64,000 bases of DNA from Pseudomonas sp. RC10 (GCF_038397775.1 NZ_CP151650.1:4278001-4342000), one strand, 5' to 3'; positions 1-8,375 are shown, counted from the stretch's first letter. Program-made: numbers and translations. The notes: generated by a model from the letters alone, not told the origin.

Positions 1-2
1 GC

Positions 3-908
3 GCCGACGCCGCCATGTATTCGGCCAAGCGTGCGGGTCGCGGCCAGTATCGCTTCTTTGACCCGTCACTGAACGTCGCCGATGTCGAAGAGTTCATGCT
101 CGAACAGGCCTTCGGCAATGCCCTGAGCGAACGTCAGTTCGTGCTGCATTACCAGCCTCAGATTCGCCTCGACACCATGATCGTCGACGGCTACGAGGCG
201 TTGGTGCGCTGGGAACACCCCGAATTCGGATTGTTGTACCCGGACCGATTCATCTCCCTCGCCGAACGCAGTGGCTTCATCATCGCGCTGGGTTGGGAAG
301 TGCTGCGCCTGGCCTGCGAAACCCTCGAACAGTGGCTCAAGGAAGGCCGTCAGTTGCGCCTGGCGGTCAACGTCTCCGCCATTCAATTGCATCAGGCCGA
401 TTTCAGCGACCGGGTGCTGGCCAAACTGGCGCGACACCGCATCCCCGCACAATGGCTGGAACTGGAAATCACCGAGACCACGCTGCTCGATCAGGAGGGC
501 CGCGCGGTGGAGCACCTGCAGCGTCTGCGCGAAGCGGGGATGCACATCAGCCTCGACGATTTCGGCAAGGGCTATGCCGGTTTCGCTCACTTGCAAGCGC
601 TGCCGCTGACCAAGCTGAAAATCGATCGCACGCTCATCGCGCCGCTGTCCAACAGCCCGGACGACAGCCCCATCGTGTCGTCCACCATCATTCTCGCCAA
701 GCGCCTGGGGCTGACGGTGGTGGCCGAGGGCGTGGAAACCCGCGAACAGGTGGTGTGCCTGAAAATCGCCGGGTGCGACGTGGCGCAGGGTTACCACTTC
801 AGCCGCCCATTGGCAGCGGCACAACTGGCCGAATACCCGCCCTTCATCCACTCGGCTCCAACGGACGCGACTCACAGGGATGCGACGGAAAACACATGCA
901 CGCAGTGA
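3..908 (+). CDS. GGDEF-EAL protein, C-terminal part (c-di-GMP phosphodiesterase domain), truncated at left edge
   Basis: The frame is open to the window edge, so the real start lies outside. The first visible residues (ADAAMYSAKRAGRGQY) are the typical end of a GGDEF domain. A full EAL domain follows, which in this family hydrolyses c-di-GMP to pGpG. The key motifs are all visible in order: EALVRW, NVSAIQL, EITETTLL, DDFGKGYAGF, LKIDRTLI and AEGVETRE. The metal-binding and catalytic acidic residues are therefore retained and phosphodiesterase activity is likely. Whether the GGDEF part is active cannot be seen. The last 13 bases overlap the next gene, a periplasmic binding protein, so the two are probably co-translated and may form one signalling unit. 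Confidence 0.93.
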   Translation, partial: ADAAMYSAKRAGRGQYRFFDPSLNVADVEEFMLEQAFGNALSERQFVLHYQPQIRLDTMIVDGYEALVRWEHPEFGLLYPDRFISLAERSGFIIALGWEVLRLACETLEQWLKEGRQLRLAVNVSAIQLHQADFSDRVLAKLARHRIPAQWLELEITETTLLDQEGRAVEHLQRLREAGMHISLDDFGKGYAGFAHLQALPLTKLKIDRTLIAPLSNSPDDSPIVSSTIILAKRLGLTVVAEGVETREQVVCLKIAGCDVAQGYHFSRPLAAAQLAEYPPFIHSAPTDATHRDATENTCTQ

Positions 909-1816
909 AATGCCTTAGCGCTGTTTTGGCAGGCCTAATGTTCAACGTCTGCGTGGCCGCGCCGGCTCCGACGGCGCCCTCTCCGGCAGCGCCCTTTTCA
1001 ACCGCGCAGTGCACGCAGCACAGCCTGCGCATCGCGGTGATTCCGAAAAAGAGCATGGACGAACTGCTCAAGGAACAGAAACCGCTGATCGAACGGCTGA
1101 GCAGTGCCACCGGCATTCCTGTGGAAATCGTGCCTTCTTCATCCTACGAGAGCGTGGTCGATGCCATCGTCTCGGGCGGCGTCGACATCGCCTGGCTGGG
1201 CCCCGCGTCCTACATGCTCGCGTACCAGCGTGACCCGCGCATCGAACCCTTTGCCAGCCTGACCATCAACAACGGCTTCTTCACCCCGGCCGGTCATCAT
1301 TATCAGGCCCTGCTGCTGGCCCGCAGTGAAGTCGCCAGCAACATCGACGCCTTGCGCGGCAAACGCGTGGTCCTGACCGACCCCGCCAGCACCTCCGGGA
1401 GCCTGGTGCCGAACACTGAATTCTCCCGATTGACCGGAATTCCGCTGGCGCAGTTCTTCGGCTCCATTGCCTATTCGGGTTCTCACGACAAGTCATTGGA
1501 CGCCCTGATCAACCGCAAGGCCGACGCGGCGTTCGTGTCCAGCGTGCGCGCCGATGAATACCTCATCAATGGCCTGATCAAGCGCGACACCTTCAAGGTG
1601 CTGTGGCGTTCGGAACCGATCTACTACGACCCTTTCGTGTTCAGCGGCAGTGTCTGCCCCCCGCTGAAGGAAAAGATCCGCGCCGCGATGCTGAACGATC
1701 AGCAAGGGCTGGCAGGGTTTCTGGCATCACAGAAAGCCTCCGGGATTGCGCCGGTCAGCCACGCCGAATACGCGCCGTTGCTGCGCATGATGCAGGCCGA
1801 ACCGGTGGCGCCATGA
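896..1816 (+). CDS. PhnD-like phosphate/phosphonate-type periplasmic substrate-binding protein
   Basis: A 306-aa protein with an N-terminal signal peptide (hydrophobic run in residues 5-22, ending VCVAAPA). The body has hallmarks of the PhnD/PtxB binding-protein family: RIAVIPKK at the start of the mature domain, GGVDIAWLGPASYMLA, and a DPASTSGSLVP stretch in the ligand cleft. Members bind phosphate, phosphite or phosphonate-like anions in the periplasm. No permease or ATPase gene is nearby. The start used here is the ATG inside the end of the upstream EAL gene, because it gives a proper signal peptide. The overlap suggests that it feeds a ligand signal to the c-di-GMP enzyme rather than serving transport; this role is inferred. 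Confidence 0.85.
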   Translation: MHAVKCLSAVLAGLMFNVCVAAPAPTAPSPAAPFSTAQCTQHSLRIAVIPKKSMDELLKEQKPLIERLSSATGIPVEIVPSSSYESVVDAIVSGGVDIAWLGPASYMLAYQRDPRIEPFASLTINNGFFTPAGHHYQALLLARSEVASNIDALRGKRVVLTDPASTSGSLVPNTEFSRLTGIPLAQFFGSIAYSGSHDKSLDALINRKADAAFVSSVRADEYLINGLIKRDTFKVLWRSEPIYYDPFVFSGSVCPPLKEKIRAAMLNDQQGLAGFLASQKASGIAPVSHAEYAPLLRMMQAEPVAP

Positions 1817-1893
1817 ACCATGATGTTCATCTTCAGTGAAGGGAAAGTGGCGCATAATGCGCCCGCCACGTTTCCACGATGAGGGTCACTGAG

Positions 1894-2664
1894 ATGTCAG
1901 TCGTTCATAAAGCGGCTCAGGTGGGGTTTTCGACGCAAGCGGGGGCCTACACTCAGGGCCGACCGGATTATCCGGATGAACTGAGCATCTGGCTCAGGCG
2001 CACCGTGGGGATCGACGAGCAAGCCTCGGTGGTCGACCTCGGTGCAGGTACGGGCAAGTTCACGCGATTGTTGGCCCCCCTGACCGATCACCTCACCGCC
2101 GTCGAACCGGTCGAGGCGATGCGTCGGGAGTTCGCCAAGGGCCTGCCCGACACGGACATCGTTTCCGGAACGGCCGATGCCCTGCCCTTCACAGATGGCG
2201 CCGTCGACGCGGTGGTCTGCGCCCAGGCCTTTCACTGGTTTGCCAATGACGCGGCGCTCGCCGAGATTCACCGGGTGCTGAAACCGGAGGGTCGTCTGGG
2301 ACTGATCTGGAACGTGCGGGACGAGTCCGTGGACTGGGTCGCCGAGATCACCCGCATCATCACGCCGTACGAAGGCGACACCCCGCGCTTTCATACCGGC
2401 CAGTGGCGCCAGCCCTTCAGCGGCCCGCACTTCGCCCACCTCGAACTCACCTGTTTCAACTACAGCCACTCCGGCCCTGCGGAAACGGTGATCATGAACC
2501 GTTTTCTGTCCGTCAGTTTCATCGCCGCGCTGCCCGACGCCGAGAAAGCCGTGGTCACCGAACAGCTGCGCGACCTGATCAAGACCCACCCCGCCCTGCG
2601 CGGCCGCGACAGCATCGACTTTCCCTACCAGACCCAGGCCTACCTGTGCCGACGGCTGGATTGA
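1894..2664 (+). CDS. class I SAM-dependent methyltransferase
   Basis: A 256-aa protein with the Rossmann-type SAM-binding motif I near residues 46-57 (VVDLGAGTGKFTRLL), an acidic residue at the end of strand 2 (AVEPVEAMRREF), a motif II-like segment (DAVVCAQAFHWF) and HRVLKPEGRLGLIWN, the usual post-II signature of UbiE/methyltransferase-11 proteins. The second ATG was chosen because GAGGGT lies at proper spacing before it; an ATG 15 bases upstream lacks this. The substrate cannot be told. The downstream cupin gene begins 15 bases after its stop, so the two may be co-transcribed. Confidence 0.85.
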   Translation: MSVVHKAAQVGFSTQAGAYTQGRPDYPDELSIWLRRTVGIDEQASVVDLGAGTGKFTRLLAPLTDHLTAVEPVEAMRREFAKGLPDTDIVSGTADALPFTDGAVDAVVCAQAFHWFANDAALAEIHRVLKPEGRLGLIWNVRDESVDWVAEITRIITPYEGDTPRFHTGQWRQPFSGPHFAHLELTCFNYSHSGPAETVIMNRFLSVSFIAALPDAEKAVVTEQLRDLIKTHPALRGRDSIDFPYQTQAYLCRRLD

Positions 2665-2679
2665 TCAAAGGTAATCCTC

Positions 2680-2991
2680 GTGAAGATCATTCGCAGTAAA
2701 GCGTTCACCGGCGACCGCGCCTGGGCAGCACTGGACATCGCCAACATGAACGGCATCACCACCCGCCTGCACTGGACTGACCAGCCGTACAAATGGCACG
2801 TCAACGATGGTCAGGAAGTCTTCGCCGTTTTGGACGGTCGCGTTGAAATGCATTTCAAGGCAGACGGCGTCGAGCAGTCGACGATCCTGGAAACCGGCGA
2901 CGTGTTCTACGCCTCGGTCGGCACCGCCCACGTCGCCCACCCACTGGGAGTGGCGCGGATTCTGGTGGTGGAGAGCGAAGGGAGCGTTTAG
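2680..2991 (+). CDS. small cupin-domain protein
   Basis: A 103-aa single-domain cupin starting at GTG. The two cupin motifs are recognisable: WHVNDGQEVFAVLDGRVEM (motif 1, with the expected His and Glu) and GDVFYASVGTAHVAHPLG (motif 2, with His). Such small cupins bind a metal and can be isomerases, dioxygenases or sensors; the sequence does not decide between these. It follows the methyltransferase gene by 15 bases and is probably its operon partner. No clear terminator lies between it and the convergent gene downstream. Confidence 0.8.
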   Translation: MKIIRSKAFTGDRAWAALDIANMNGITTRLHWTDQPYKWHVNDGQEVFAVLDGRVEMHFKADGVEQSTILETGDVFYASVGTAHVAHPLGVARILVVESEGSV

Positions 2992-3011
2992 CCCTTTCCG
3001 ATCGCGCTGAA

Positions 3012-4061
3012 TCAGTCGTCGGACACAGTGACGAGGGAAGTCTTGTCTTGCGACGCGAAACGCTGCGCGTACTCCTTCGGCGTCACTCCCAACCGTCGAA
3101 CGAACGCCTTGCGCAGCACATCGACGCTGTTGTAACCGCAGCGGCAGGCGATTTCCTCCATGGAGCGCCCGCCCATCTCGAACGCACGGCACGCGGCTTC
3201 AAGACGCACGTCTTCGACGTATTTCGCCGGGGTGGTGTTCAGGCCTTTCTGAAACTGGCGAATCAACGTACGAACGCTGGTGGACATGCGGTCGGCGAGC
3301 ATCTCCACGGTCAGTTCGGTGTGTAAATGCTCGCTGATCCACACGCACAGTTCTTCCAGCCCCGAACCCGCAGTGCGTTGGGATTGCAGGGTGACGCTGA
3401 ACTGCGCCTGCCCGCCGGGACGCCGCAGAAACAGCACCAGGTTGCGGGCGACCTCCATGGCAATCGCGTCGCCCAGGTCCTCGCTGACCAGTGCCAACGC
3501 CAGATCGATCCCTGCCGAGATCCCCGCCGAGGTGTAGACGTTTCCGTCCTTGATCCAGATCGGGTCCGGGTCGACGTTGACCTTGGGATAACGCTCCGTC
3601 AGCTCCTGCGCCACGCCCCAATGGGTGGTCGCTCGCCGACCGTCCAGCACCCCCGCCGTGGCCAACGCGAACGCCGCCACGCAGATCGAGCACAGCCGAC
3701 GCACGTCCGTTGACCGCTGCTGAATCCATGTCAGCGCGGACTGATCCAGATGGCCGAGGGTCTTCCAGCCGGTCGTGACGATCAGGGTGTCAATCGGCAG
3801 GTCATCCCGCCGTTCCTGTTCCAGCGTCTTGTGGGCCAGAAGGCCAATGCCAGTGCCGCTTTGCATCTGCACATCAGCGCTCGAAGAGATCAGTTCCAGC
3901 CGATAAGGGGGCGCGTCGGCGGCGAACAAGCTGTTGGTGAAACTGAAAACCTCAGCCGGACCGATCACGTCCAGCGCGTCCACCGGGGGTAACGACAGAA
4001 TGACGACCCGTTTCTGCGGCGTGTGCAAGGCCCGGGTCTGGAGGCGGGTTGGCGTGGTCAC
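3012..4061 (-). CDS. GlxA-family transcriptional regulator (DJ-1/PfpI-like domain + AraC HTH)
   Basis: A 349-aa protein of two parts. Residues about 15-200 form a class I amidotransferase-like (DJ-1/PfpI) domain, starting RVVILSLPPVDALDVIGPAE and containing the nucleophile-elbow segment CSICVAAFALATAGVLDG. Residues about 235-335 form an AraC-type double HTH (MLADRMSTSVRTLIRQFQ, then CRCGYNSVDVLRKAFVRRLG). Proteins of this layout are transcription activators; the N-terminal domain senses a ligand rather than acting as a glutaminase. It is divergent from an HD-domain protein and an MFS transporter and probably controls them. The gap between them holds a small inverted repeat that could be its operator. 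Confidence 0.88.
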   Translation of the reverse strand: MTTPTRLQTRALHTPQKRVVILSLPPVDALDVIGPAEVFSFTNSLFAADAPPYRLELISSSADVQMQSGTGIGLLAHKTLEQERRDDLPIDTLIVTTGWKTLGHLDQSALTWIQQRSTDVRRLCSICVAAFALATAGVLDGRRATTHWGVAQELTERYPKVNVDPDPIWIKDGNVYTSAGISAGIDLALALVSEDLGDAIAMEVARNLVLFLRRPGGQAQFSVTLQSQRTAGSGLEELCVWISEHLHTELTVEMLADRMSTSVRTLIRQFQKGLNTTPAKYVEDVRLEAACRAFEMGGRSMEEIACRCGYNSVDVLRKAFVRRLGVTPKEYAQRFASQDKTSLVTVSDD

Positions 4062-4109
4062 GGGACGTCTCCGGTTGAATGGATGAAGAACACGATCTTG
4101 GCACGAATC

Positions 4110-4123
4110 GACTGAAAACAGTC
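4110..4123. promoter_or_regulatory. inverted repeat, candidate operator in divergent promoter
   Basis: GACTG-AAAA-CAGTC is a perfect 5-bp-arm inverted repeat in the 121-bp gap between the divergent GlxA-type regulator gene and the HD-domain gene. Position and symmetry fit a regulator site, but the arms are short, AraC-type proteins often prefer direct repeats, and no second copy is seen. Confidence 0.3.
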
Positions 4124-4182
4124 AATTATGACGATGGCAGGACCCTAGACTCGGCGGCAGACCCACTTCTCAGGTAAGCGCC

Positions 4183-4824
4183 ATGACTTCTCCCATCTCC
4201 CTCGGTGGCATCATTGCCCCGGACACCGACCTGACCCGCAAAGCCAGCGCGCTGGTCGAGCGGGTGCATTCCAAGGCTCTGCTCAACCACGTCCACCGCT
4301 CCTGGTGGTTCGCCGATTTTCTCGGCCAGCAGCGTGGCCTGAAATACGACCGCGAAGTCGTTTACCTCGCCGCCCTGATGCACGACCTCGGGCTGACCGA
4401 GGCATTCGCGGCCGACCAGCGTTTCGAAGTGGATGGGGCGGATGCCGCCAGCCGTTTCCTGCTCGACAACGGCTATGCAGACGCGAAGGCGCAACTGGTC
4501 TGGGACGCTATCGCCCTGCACTCCAGCGCCGGGATCGCCGACCGTAAACAACCGGAAATTGCCCTGATCTACATGGGAGCCCACGTCGACGTCATGGGCC
4601 TGTTCATCGACGAAATCACTCCGTCGCTGATCGACGACACCCTGGCGCTGTACCCGCGCCTTGGCATGAAGGCGGCGTTCACCCAGGCCGTCGCCGAAGT
4701 CGCGCGGAAGAAACCGCACACCGCCATCGGCACCGGGCTGGCGGACGTGGGAAGACGGCACATCCACGGCTTCGATTGCCCGAACGTGTGCGACCTGATC
4801 GACAACGCGCCGTTCGACAGCTAA
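4183..4824 (+). CDS. HD-domain protein (cyanamide-hydratase-like metal-dependent phosphohydrolase fold)
   Basis: A 213-aa protein with HD-superfamily metal ligands: a first His in NHVHRSWWFADFLG (residues about 30-43), the HD pair in YLAALMHDLGLTEAF (about 62-76), a third His in AIALHSSAGIA and an Asp in GAHVDVMG. The arrangement resembles the fungal cyanamide hydratase (DDI2-like) branch of the superfamily more than nucleotide phosphohydrolases. Substrate unknown. A good ribosome site (AGGTAAG) precedes the ATG. The MFS gene starts 13 bases after its stop, so these two form an operon, divergent from the GlxA-type regulator. Confidence 0.82.
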   Translation: MTSPISLGGIIAPDTDLTRKASALVERVHSKALLNHVHRSWWFADFLGQQRGLKYDREVVYLAALMHDLGLTEAFAADQRFEVDGADAASRFLLDNGYADAKAQLVWDAIALHSSAGIADRKQPEIALIYMGAHVDVMGLFIDEITPSLIDDTLALYPRLGMKAAFTQAVAEVARKKPHTAIGTGLADVGRRHIHGFDCPNVCDLIDNAPFDS

Positions 4825-4836
4825 GCGGAGGTGTCC

Positions 4837-6129
4837 ATGATTTCTGACTGGCTTTGCGGGGTGCTCGCCCGACGCGGGATTCATTATGGCTGGGCAATGG
4901 TCGCGGTGACGTTTCTGACGGCCCTGATCACGGCGGCCTCGGTGGGCGCGCCGGGAATTTTCATCGTGCCCATGCAGATGGAGTTCGGCTGGAACACGCT
5001 GGAAATCTCATCGGCGTTGTCGATTCGCTTCGTGCTGTTTGGCCTGATGGCGCCGTTTGCCGCTGCGCTGATGAACCGCTACGGCCTGCGCACCGTCACG
5101 ATCACCGCGATTCTGGTGATCATGGTCGCGCTGCTGATGTCGCTGAGCATGACCAAGGTCTGGCAGTTGGTGGCGCTGTGGGGCGTCGCGGTCGGCATCG
5201 GCGCAGGAATGACCGCGCTGACCCTGGGCGCGACGGTTGCCTCACGCTGGTTCAGTCACCGGCGAGGGCTGGTGATCGGCATGCTCACCGCCAGCACCGC
5301 CACCGGGCAACTGATCTTCATGCCGATTCTGGCAAATATCACCGATCACTACGGTTGGCGCTGGGCGTTGATGTTGATGTCCGTCATGCTCGCGGTCGCG
5401 GGTTTCGCCGTGCTCATGATCATGCGCGATCGCCCCGGCGACATGGGCCTGCGCCCGTATGGCGACACCGGCGACGTTGCGCTTGCCACGCCACCTGTCA
5501 GTGCGGCGTCGATCTTCGCCGCGTCGTTGAACACCTTGCGTGACGCCGCGAAGAGCCGGGTCTTCTGGATTCTGTTCAGCACCTTTTTTATCTGCGGCGC
5601 CACCACCAACGGTCTGGTGCAAGTCCACTTGATCCCGATGTGTGGCGATTACGGCATTTCACAGGTCAAGGCAGCCGGGTCGCTGGCGGCGATGGGGGTG
5701 TTCGACCTGATCGGCACGGTGGCGTCTGGCTGGCTGTCGGACCGGTTCGATAATCGTCGGCTGCTGTTCTGGTACTACGGGTTGCGGGGGCTGTCGCTGA
5801 TCGCCCTGCCTTTCACCGACTTCTCGATCTTCGGCTTGTCGGTGTTCGCCGTGTTTTACGGCCTCGACTGGATCGCCACCGTGCCGCCCACTGTCCGCCT
5901 GGCCGCCTCCCGGTTCGGCGCCGAACGCGCCGGGCTGGTGCTTGGGTGGATCTTCGCCGGGCACCAGATCGGCGCCGCCGTTGCGGCATTTGGCGCAGGC
6001 TGGTCGCGCACGGCGCTGTTGAGCTATCTGCCCGCGTTTTTCACCGGCGGCGTGCTGTGCCTGATCGCGGCAGTGACCATCCTGTCAGTGCGGGAGCAGA
6101 AAGCGATGCCCAACGCCGTGACGAGCTGA
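4837..6129 (+). CDS. MFS transporter, oxalate/formate-antiporter-like
   Basis: A 430-aa, 12-helix major facilitator protein. Visible signatures include GAPGIFIVPMQMEFGW in helix 1-2, the conserved loop GATVASRWFSHRRGLVIGM after helix 4, GWLSDRFDNRR between helices 8 and 9, and GLDWIATVPPTVRLAA. The ATG was preferred over the GTG 6 bases upstream because GCGGAGG is well placed for it. It is translationally coupled to the HD-domain gene and should move a small organic anion or amide related to that enzyme; this is inference. A close paralogue is encoded at 37960-39255. Confidence 0.88.
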   Translation: MISDWLCGVLARRGIHYGWAMVAVTFLTALITAASVGAPGIFIVPMQMEFGWNTLEISSALSIRFVLFGLMAPFAAALMNRYGLRTVTITAILVIMVALLMSLSMTKVWQLVALWGVAVGIGAGMTALTLGATVASRWFSHRRGLVIGMLTASTATGQLIFMPILANITDHYGWRWALMLMSVMLAVAGFAVLMIMRDRPGDMGLRPYGDTGDVALATPPVSAASIFAASLNTLRDAAKSRVFWILFSTFFICGATTNGLVQVHLIPMCGDYGISQVKAAGSLAAMGVFDLIGTVASGWLSDRFDNRRLLFWYYGLRGLSLIALPFTDFSIFGLSVFAVFYGLDWIATVPPTVRLAASRFGAERAGLVLGWIFAGHQIGAAVAAFGAGWSRTALLSYLPAFFTGGVLCLIAAVTILSVREQKAMPNAVTS

Positions 6130-6155
6130 TGGCGGTACGAGGGTTGCCTGAAGAT

Positions 6156-6641
6156 TCAGCGCAGCCCCGCGGCAAACGCCTCCAGTTGCGTAATCACCGC
6201 GTTCCAGCCGTCGAAGAAGCCGAGCTGTTTATGCTGCTCGCACGCGTCTTCGTCGGGGTGCATGACGTGGGCGGTGTAGCGGGTGCCGCCGCCTTCATCG
6301 CTCATCATCACGATGGCGGTGAACCCCAGCCAGGGCGTGGCCGGGCGCCAATCGGCGGTGAGCATGGAGGTGAACACCAGCCGCGACTGTGGCACCACTT
6401 CCAGAAAGCTACCGGGGTTGCCGCTGCTGGCACCGTCCGGTCCGGTCATCAGCGTATGAAAGGCCCCGCCGGGTCGTAGATCGAAGGCTTTGACCTCGGT
6501 CACCCACGGTTTGGGGCACCACCATTCTTTCAGCAGATCGGGGTCGGACCACGCACGCCAGAGCGCGGCGCGGGGGACGTTGAGTACGCGGGAAATGATC
6601 AGGTCGTGAGGGTGGCTGTTTTCAGGTGTGTTGAGCGACAT
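6156..6641 (-). CDS. AHSA1/SRPBCC-domain protein
   Basis: A 161-aa protein of the START-like AHSA1 (Aha1 C-terminal/SRPBCC) family: ISRVLNVPRAALWRAWSDP, then LLKEWWCPKPW, DLRPGGAFHTLMTGPDG, FTSMLTADWRP and LGFFDGWNAVITQLEAFA near the end. Family members bind hydrophobic ligands in a helix-grip pocket and are often called polyketide cyclase-like or activator proteins; the ligand is unknown. The start is the ATG with an AGAGG site 9 bases ahead; an upstream in-frame ATG lies too close to that site. It converges with the MFS gene and probably forms its own unit. Confidence 0.85.
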   Translation of the reverse strand: MSLNTPENSHPHDLIISRVLNVPRAALWRAWSDPDLLKEWWCPKPWVTEVKAFDLRPGGAFHTLMTGPDGASSGNPGSFLEVVPQSRLVFTSMLTADWRPATPWLGFTAIVMMSDEGGGTRYTAHVMHPDEDACEQHKQLGFFDGWNAVITQLEAFAAGLR

Positions 6642-6743
6642 GGCGGGCATCCTCTTTTTAGGGTTGTCGGGTTTGCCGAGGGGATCGCACGGGATTAACA
6701 GCCTAGCAGGCGGCAGCGAGTCTGCGCCGTGAGCCCGGCCTGC

Positions 6744-6951
6744 CACCGCTTTAGCGGCCGTCGTAACCTCCGGCTGCTCCCACAGGTTTCGCGTCGTACG
6801 CGGGTCCTCGGTCCGACGCCATTTCCTCTGGGAGACGCCGACAATTGCGGTACATCAGTCGCTGCGCATGAGAATGGTCTACCGCATCCCCAGCAAACCG
6901 GCTCCCACAGGGTTCGCGTCGTACGCGGGTCCTCGCTTCAACGCCATTTCC
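6744..6951. repeat. REP-type tandem repeat, two units of about 125 bp; second unit split by the IS
   Basis: A REP-type palindrome half (GCGGCCGTCGTAACCTCCGG then CTGCTCCCAC) at 6754-6784 is followed by a spacer TTCGCGTCGTACGCGGGTCC and the partner half TGGGAGACGCCG near 6828-6839. The same order (CTCCCACAG, the same spacer, ACGCCATTTCC) restarts 125 bases later at 6902 and runs into the IS boundary at 6951; its continuation lies beyond the IS at 8380. So a short REP cassette was duplicated in tandem and later interrupted. No coding function. Confidence 0.75.
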
Positions 6952-6978
6952 TGAACTGCCCCCCAAAAGTTGGACAGT

Positions 6979-7785
6979 TTACGCCGCAGCCTGAGTCCTG
7001 TATTCAACAGGACTCATGCCATTGAGCCTCAGCTTGATGCGGTCATGGTTGTAGTAATGAATGTACTCATCCAGGCCGACCTTCAATTCTTCCACACTCT
7101 CGAAACGCTTCAGGTAGAAAAACTCTGACTTCAGCGTGCCGAAAAAACTCTCCATCGCCGCATTATCCAGGCAATTGCCTTTGCGGGACATGCTCTGCTT
7201 CACGCCTTTTTCGCTGAGTGCGTGGCGATAGCGTGGCTGTTGGTAGTGCCACCCCTGGTCCGAATGAACGACCAGTTTGGGCGCGTCTCCCAAGCAAGCC
7301 AACGCCTTGTCGAGCATGTTCCCCACCAATTCGTAGTAAGGCCGACTGGCTGTTTCGTACGCGATGATTTCGCCGTTGTACAAATCCATCACAGGAGACA
7401 AGTAGAGCTTCTGCTGACCCACTTTGAACTCGGTGACGTCGGTTACCCACTTCTGTTTTGGCCGGGGTGCATGAAAATTACGCTCCAGCAGGTTCGCGGC
7501 GATTTTGCCAACAGTCCCCCGGTAGGAACGGTATTTCTTGGGCCGTACGACCGATTGCAAACCCTGTTCGGCCATCAGCCGTTCGATGACCTTCTTGTTG
7601 ACCAGCGTTCCTTCCTTTCTGAGCGCAAGCGCAATACGCCGATAGCCATACAGCCCTCTCTGCTTGTGATATTCCTGCTGCACCCGTTCCTTGAGCGCCG
7701 CATGCCGGTCCGGTTTCTGCTCAGCCTTGACCTGGTAATAGAAGGTGCTGCGTGCCAGCCCGACCAGCTCAAGGAGGTCGGGCAA
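6979..7785 (-). CDS. IS3-family transposase OrfB (DDE integrase catalytic part)
   Basis: About 268 aa carrying the retroviral-integrase-like DDE core: WVTDVTEFKVG (first Asp), KLVVHSDQGWHYQ (second Asp) and NAAMESFFGTLKSEFFY (Glu). An N-terminal HTH_21-like region precedes it (LARSTFYYQVKAEQKPDRHA). No ATG with a ribosome site is present; the frame stays open upstream across the end of orfA, as expected when OrfB is made as an OrfAB fusion by -1 frameshifting at GGGGGAAAAAG (7821-7831). It catalyses strand transfer of the element. Confidence 0.93.
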   Translation of the reverse strand: MPDLLELVGLARSTFYYQVKAEQKPDRHAALKERVQQEYHKQRGLYGYRRIALALRKEGTLVNKKVIERLMAEQGLQSVVRPKKYRSYRGTVGKIAANLLERNFHAPRPKQKWVTDVTEFKVGQQKLYLSPVMDLYNGEIIAYETASRPYYELVGNMLDKALACLGDAPKLVVHSDQGWHYQQPRYRHALSEKGVKQSMSRKGNCLDNAAMESFFGTLKSEFFYLKRFESVEELKVGLDEYIHYYNHDRIKLRLNGMSPVEYRTQAAA

Positions 7786-7814
7786 TGGGAATCGGTGCTT
7801 GAGTTTGCGGACGA

Positions 7815-8327
7815 TCAGGACTTTTTCCCCCGTGTTCGCTCCTTTTCCTCGCGCAGGGCCTTGAGCTCCTTTAGGACAGCGTTCTCCATGCGCATGTACT
7901 CAAGTTCAGCCATCAACTGCTCTCGTGGCTTTTGTGCATCGTTGGTGTCGGTGGGTTTGGCGGGTTTGATTTTCATGGGCGTGTCGGCTGGCTGGATGGC
8001 AGTAGGGGTGACAGGACTGTCACTGTAATACTGGCGTTGCCAGATGCCTATCAGGGAGGACCGCCCAAGGTCAAAATGCGCAGCGGTCTGGCGTAGCGAA
8101 AGTCGATGCTCATGCATGTAGGTCAAGACTTGGCGCTTGAAATCCTCGCTGTACCGCCGCGCATAGGACATTGGCTTGATGCTGTTGCCAGTCCGATAAC
8201 TGGCGACCCAGCGTCGAAGGAGACTGAAGTCGATGCCAAAATGTCTGGCCACTGTTCGGAAGCCGTTGGTGCCGTTCAGGTAGGCGGTGACCGCCGTGAG
8301 CTTGAACTGCTCGGTGTACTTGATCAT
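7815..8327 (-). CDS. IS3-family OrfA (HTH protein; N-terminal part of OrfAB transposase)
   Basis: A 170-aa protein with two transposase HTH_8/HTH_28-type segments (EQFKLTAVTAYLNGTNGFRT, about residues 5-25, and DFKRQVLTYMHEHRLSLRQT, about 65-85) that bind the IS ends, and a charged C-terminal helix (LKALREEKERTRGKKS) typical of the OrfA leucine-zipper/dimer region. The start at the ATG beginning MIKYTEQF was preferred; an upstream in-frame start would add residues from the IS end. Its stop codon directly follows the slippery run used to enter orfB. Confidence 0.9.
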   Translation of the reverse strand: MIKYTEQFKLTAVTAYLNGTNGFRTVARHFGIDFSLLRRWVASYRTGNSIKPMSYARRYSEDFKRQVLTYMHEHRLSLRQTAAHFDLGRSSLIGIWQRQYYSDSPVTPTAIQPADTPMKIKPAKPTDTNDAQKPREQLMAELEYMRMENAVLKELKALREEKERTRGKKS

Positions 8328-8375
8328 AGATCCCCCAGGGGTTGGATGGGTGTCCAACTTCTTGGGGGCAGTTCA

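Larger units (their letters stand above)
6952..8375 (-). mobile_element. complete IS3-family insertion sequence (IS150-like), 1424 bp
   Basis: Terminal inverted repeats of 25 bp with 23 matches lie at 6952-6976 and 8351-8375; both begin TGAACTGCCCCC and end AAGTTGGACA. A 4-bp direct repeat TTCC (6948-6951 and 8376-8379) is the target duplication. Joining the flanks restores ACGCCATTTCC-TGTGGGAG, which matches the uninterrupted neighbouring repeat unit at 6821-6833, so the insertion event can be read directly. Inside are orfA and orfB in the usual overlapping-frame arrangement with a G5A5 run at their junction. Both frames look intact, so the element may still be active. Confidence 0.95.

Noticed and set aside
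1846..1873. GTGGCG...CGCCAC hairpin before the methyltransferase gene
   Set aside because: Loop is long and no T-run follows; it may be chance symmetry in GC-rich DNA.
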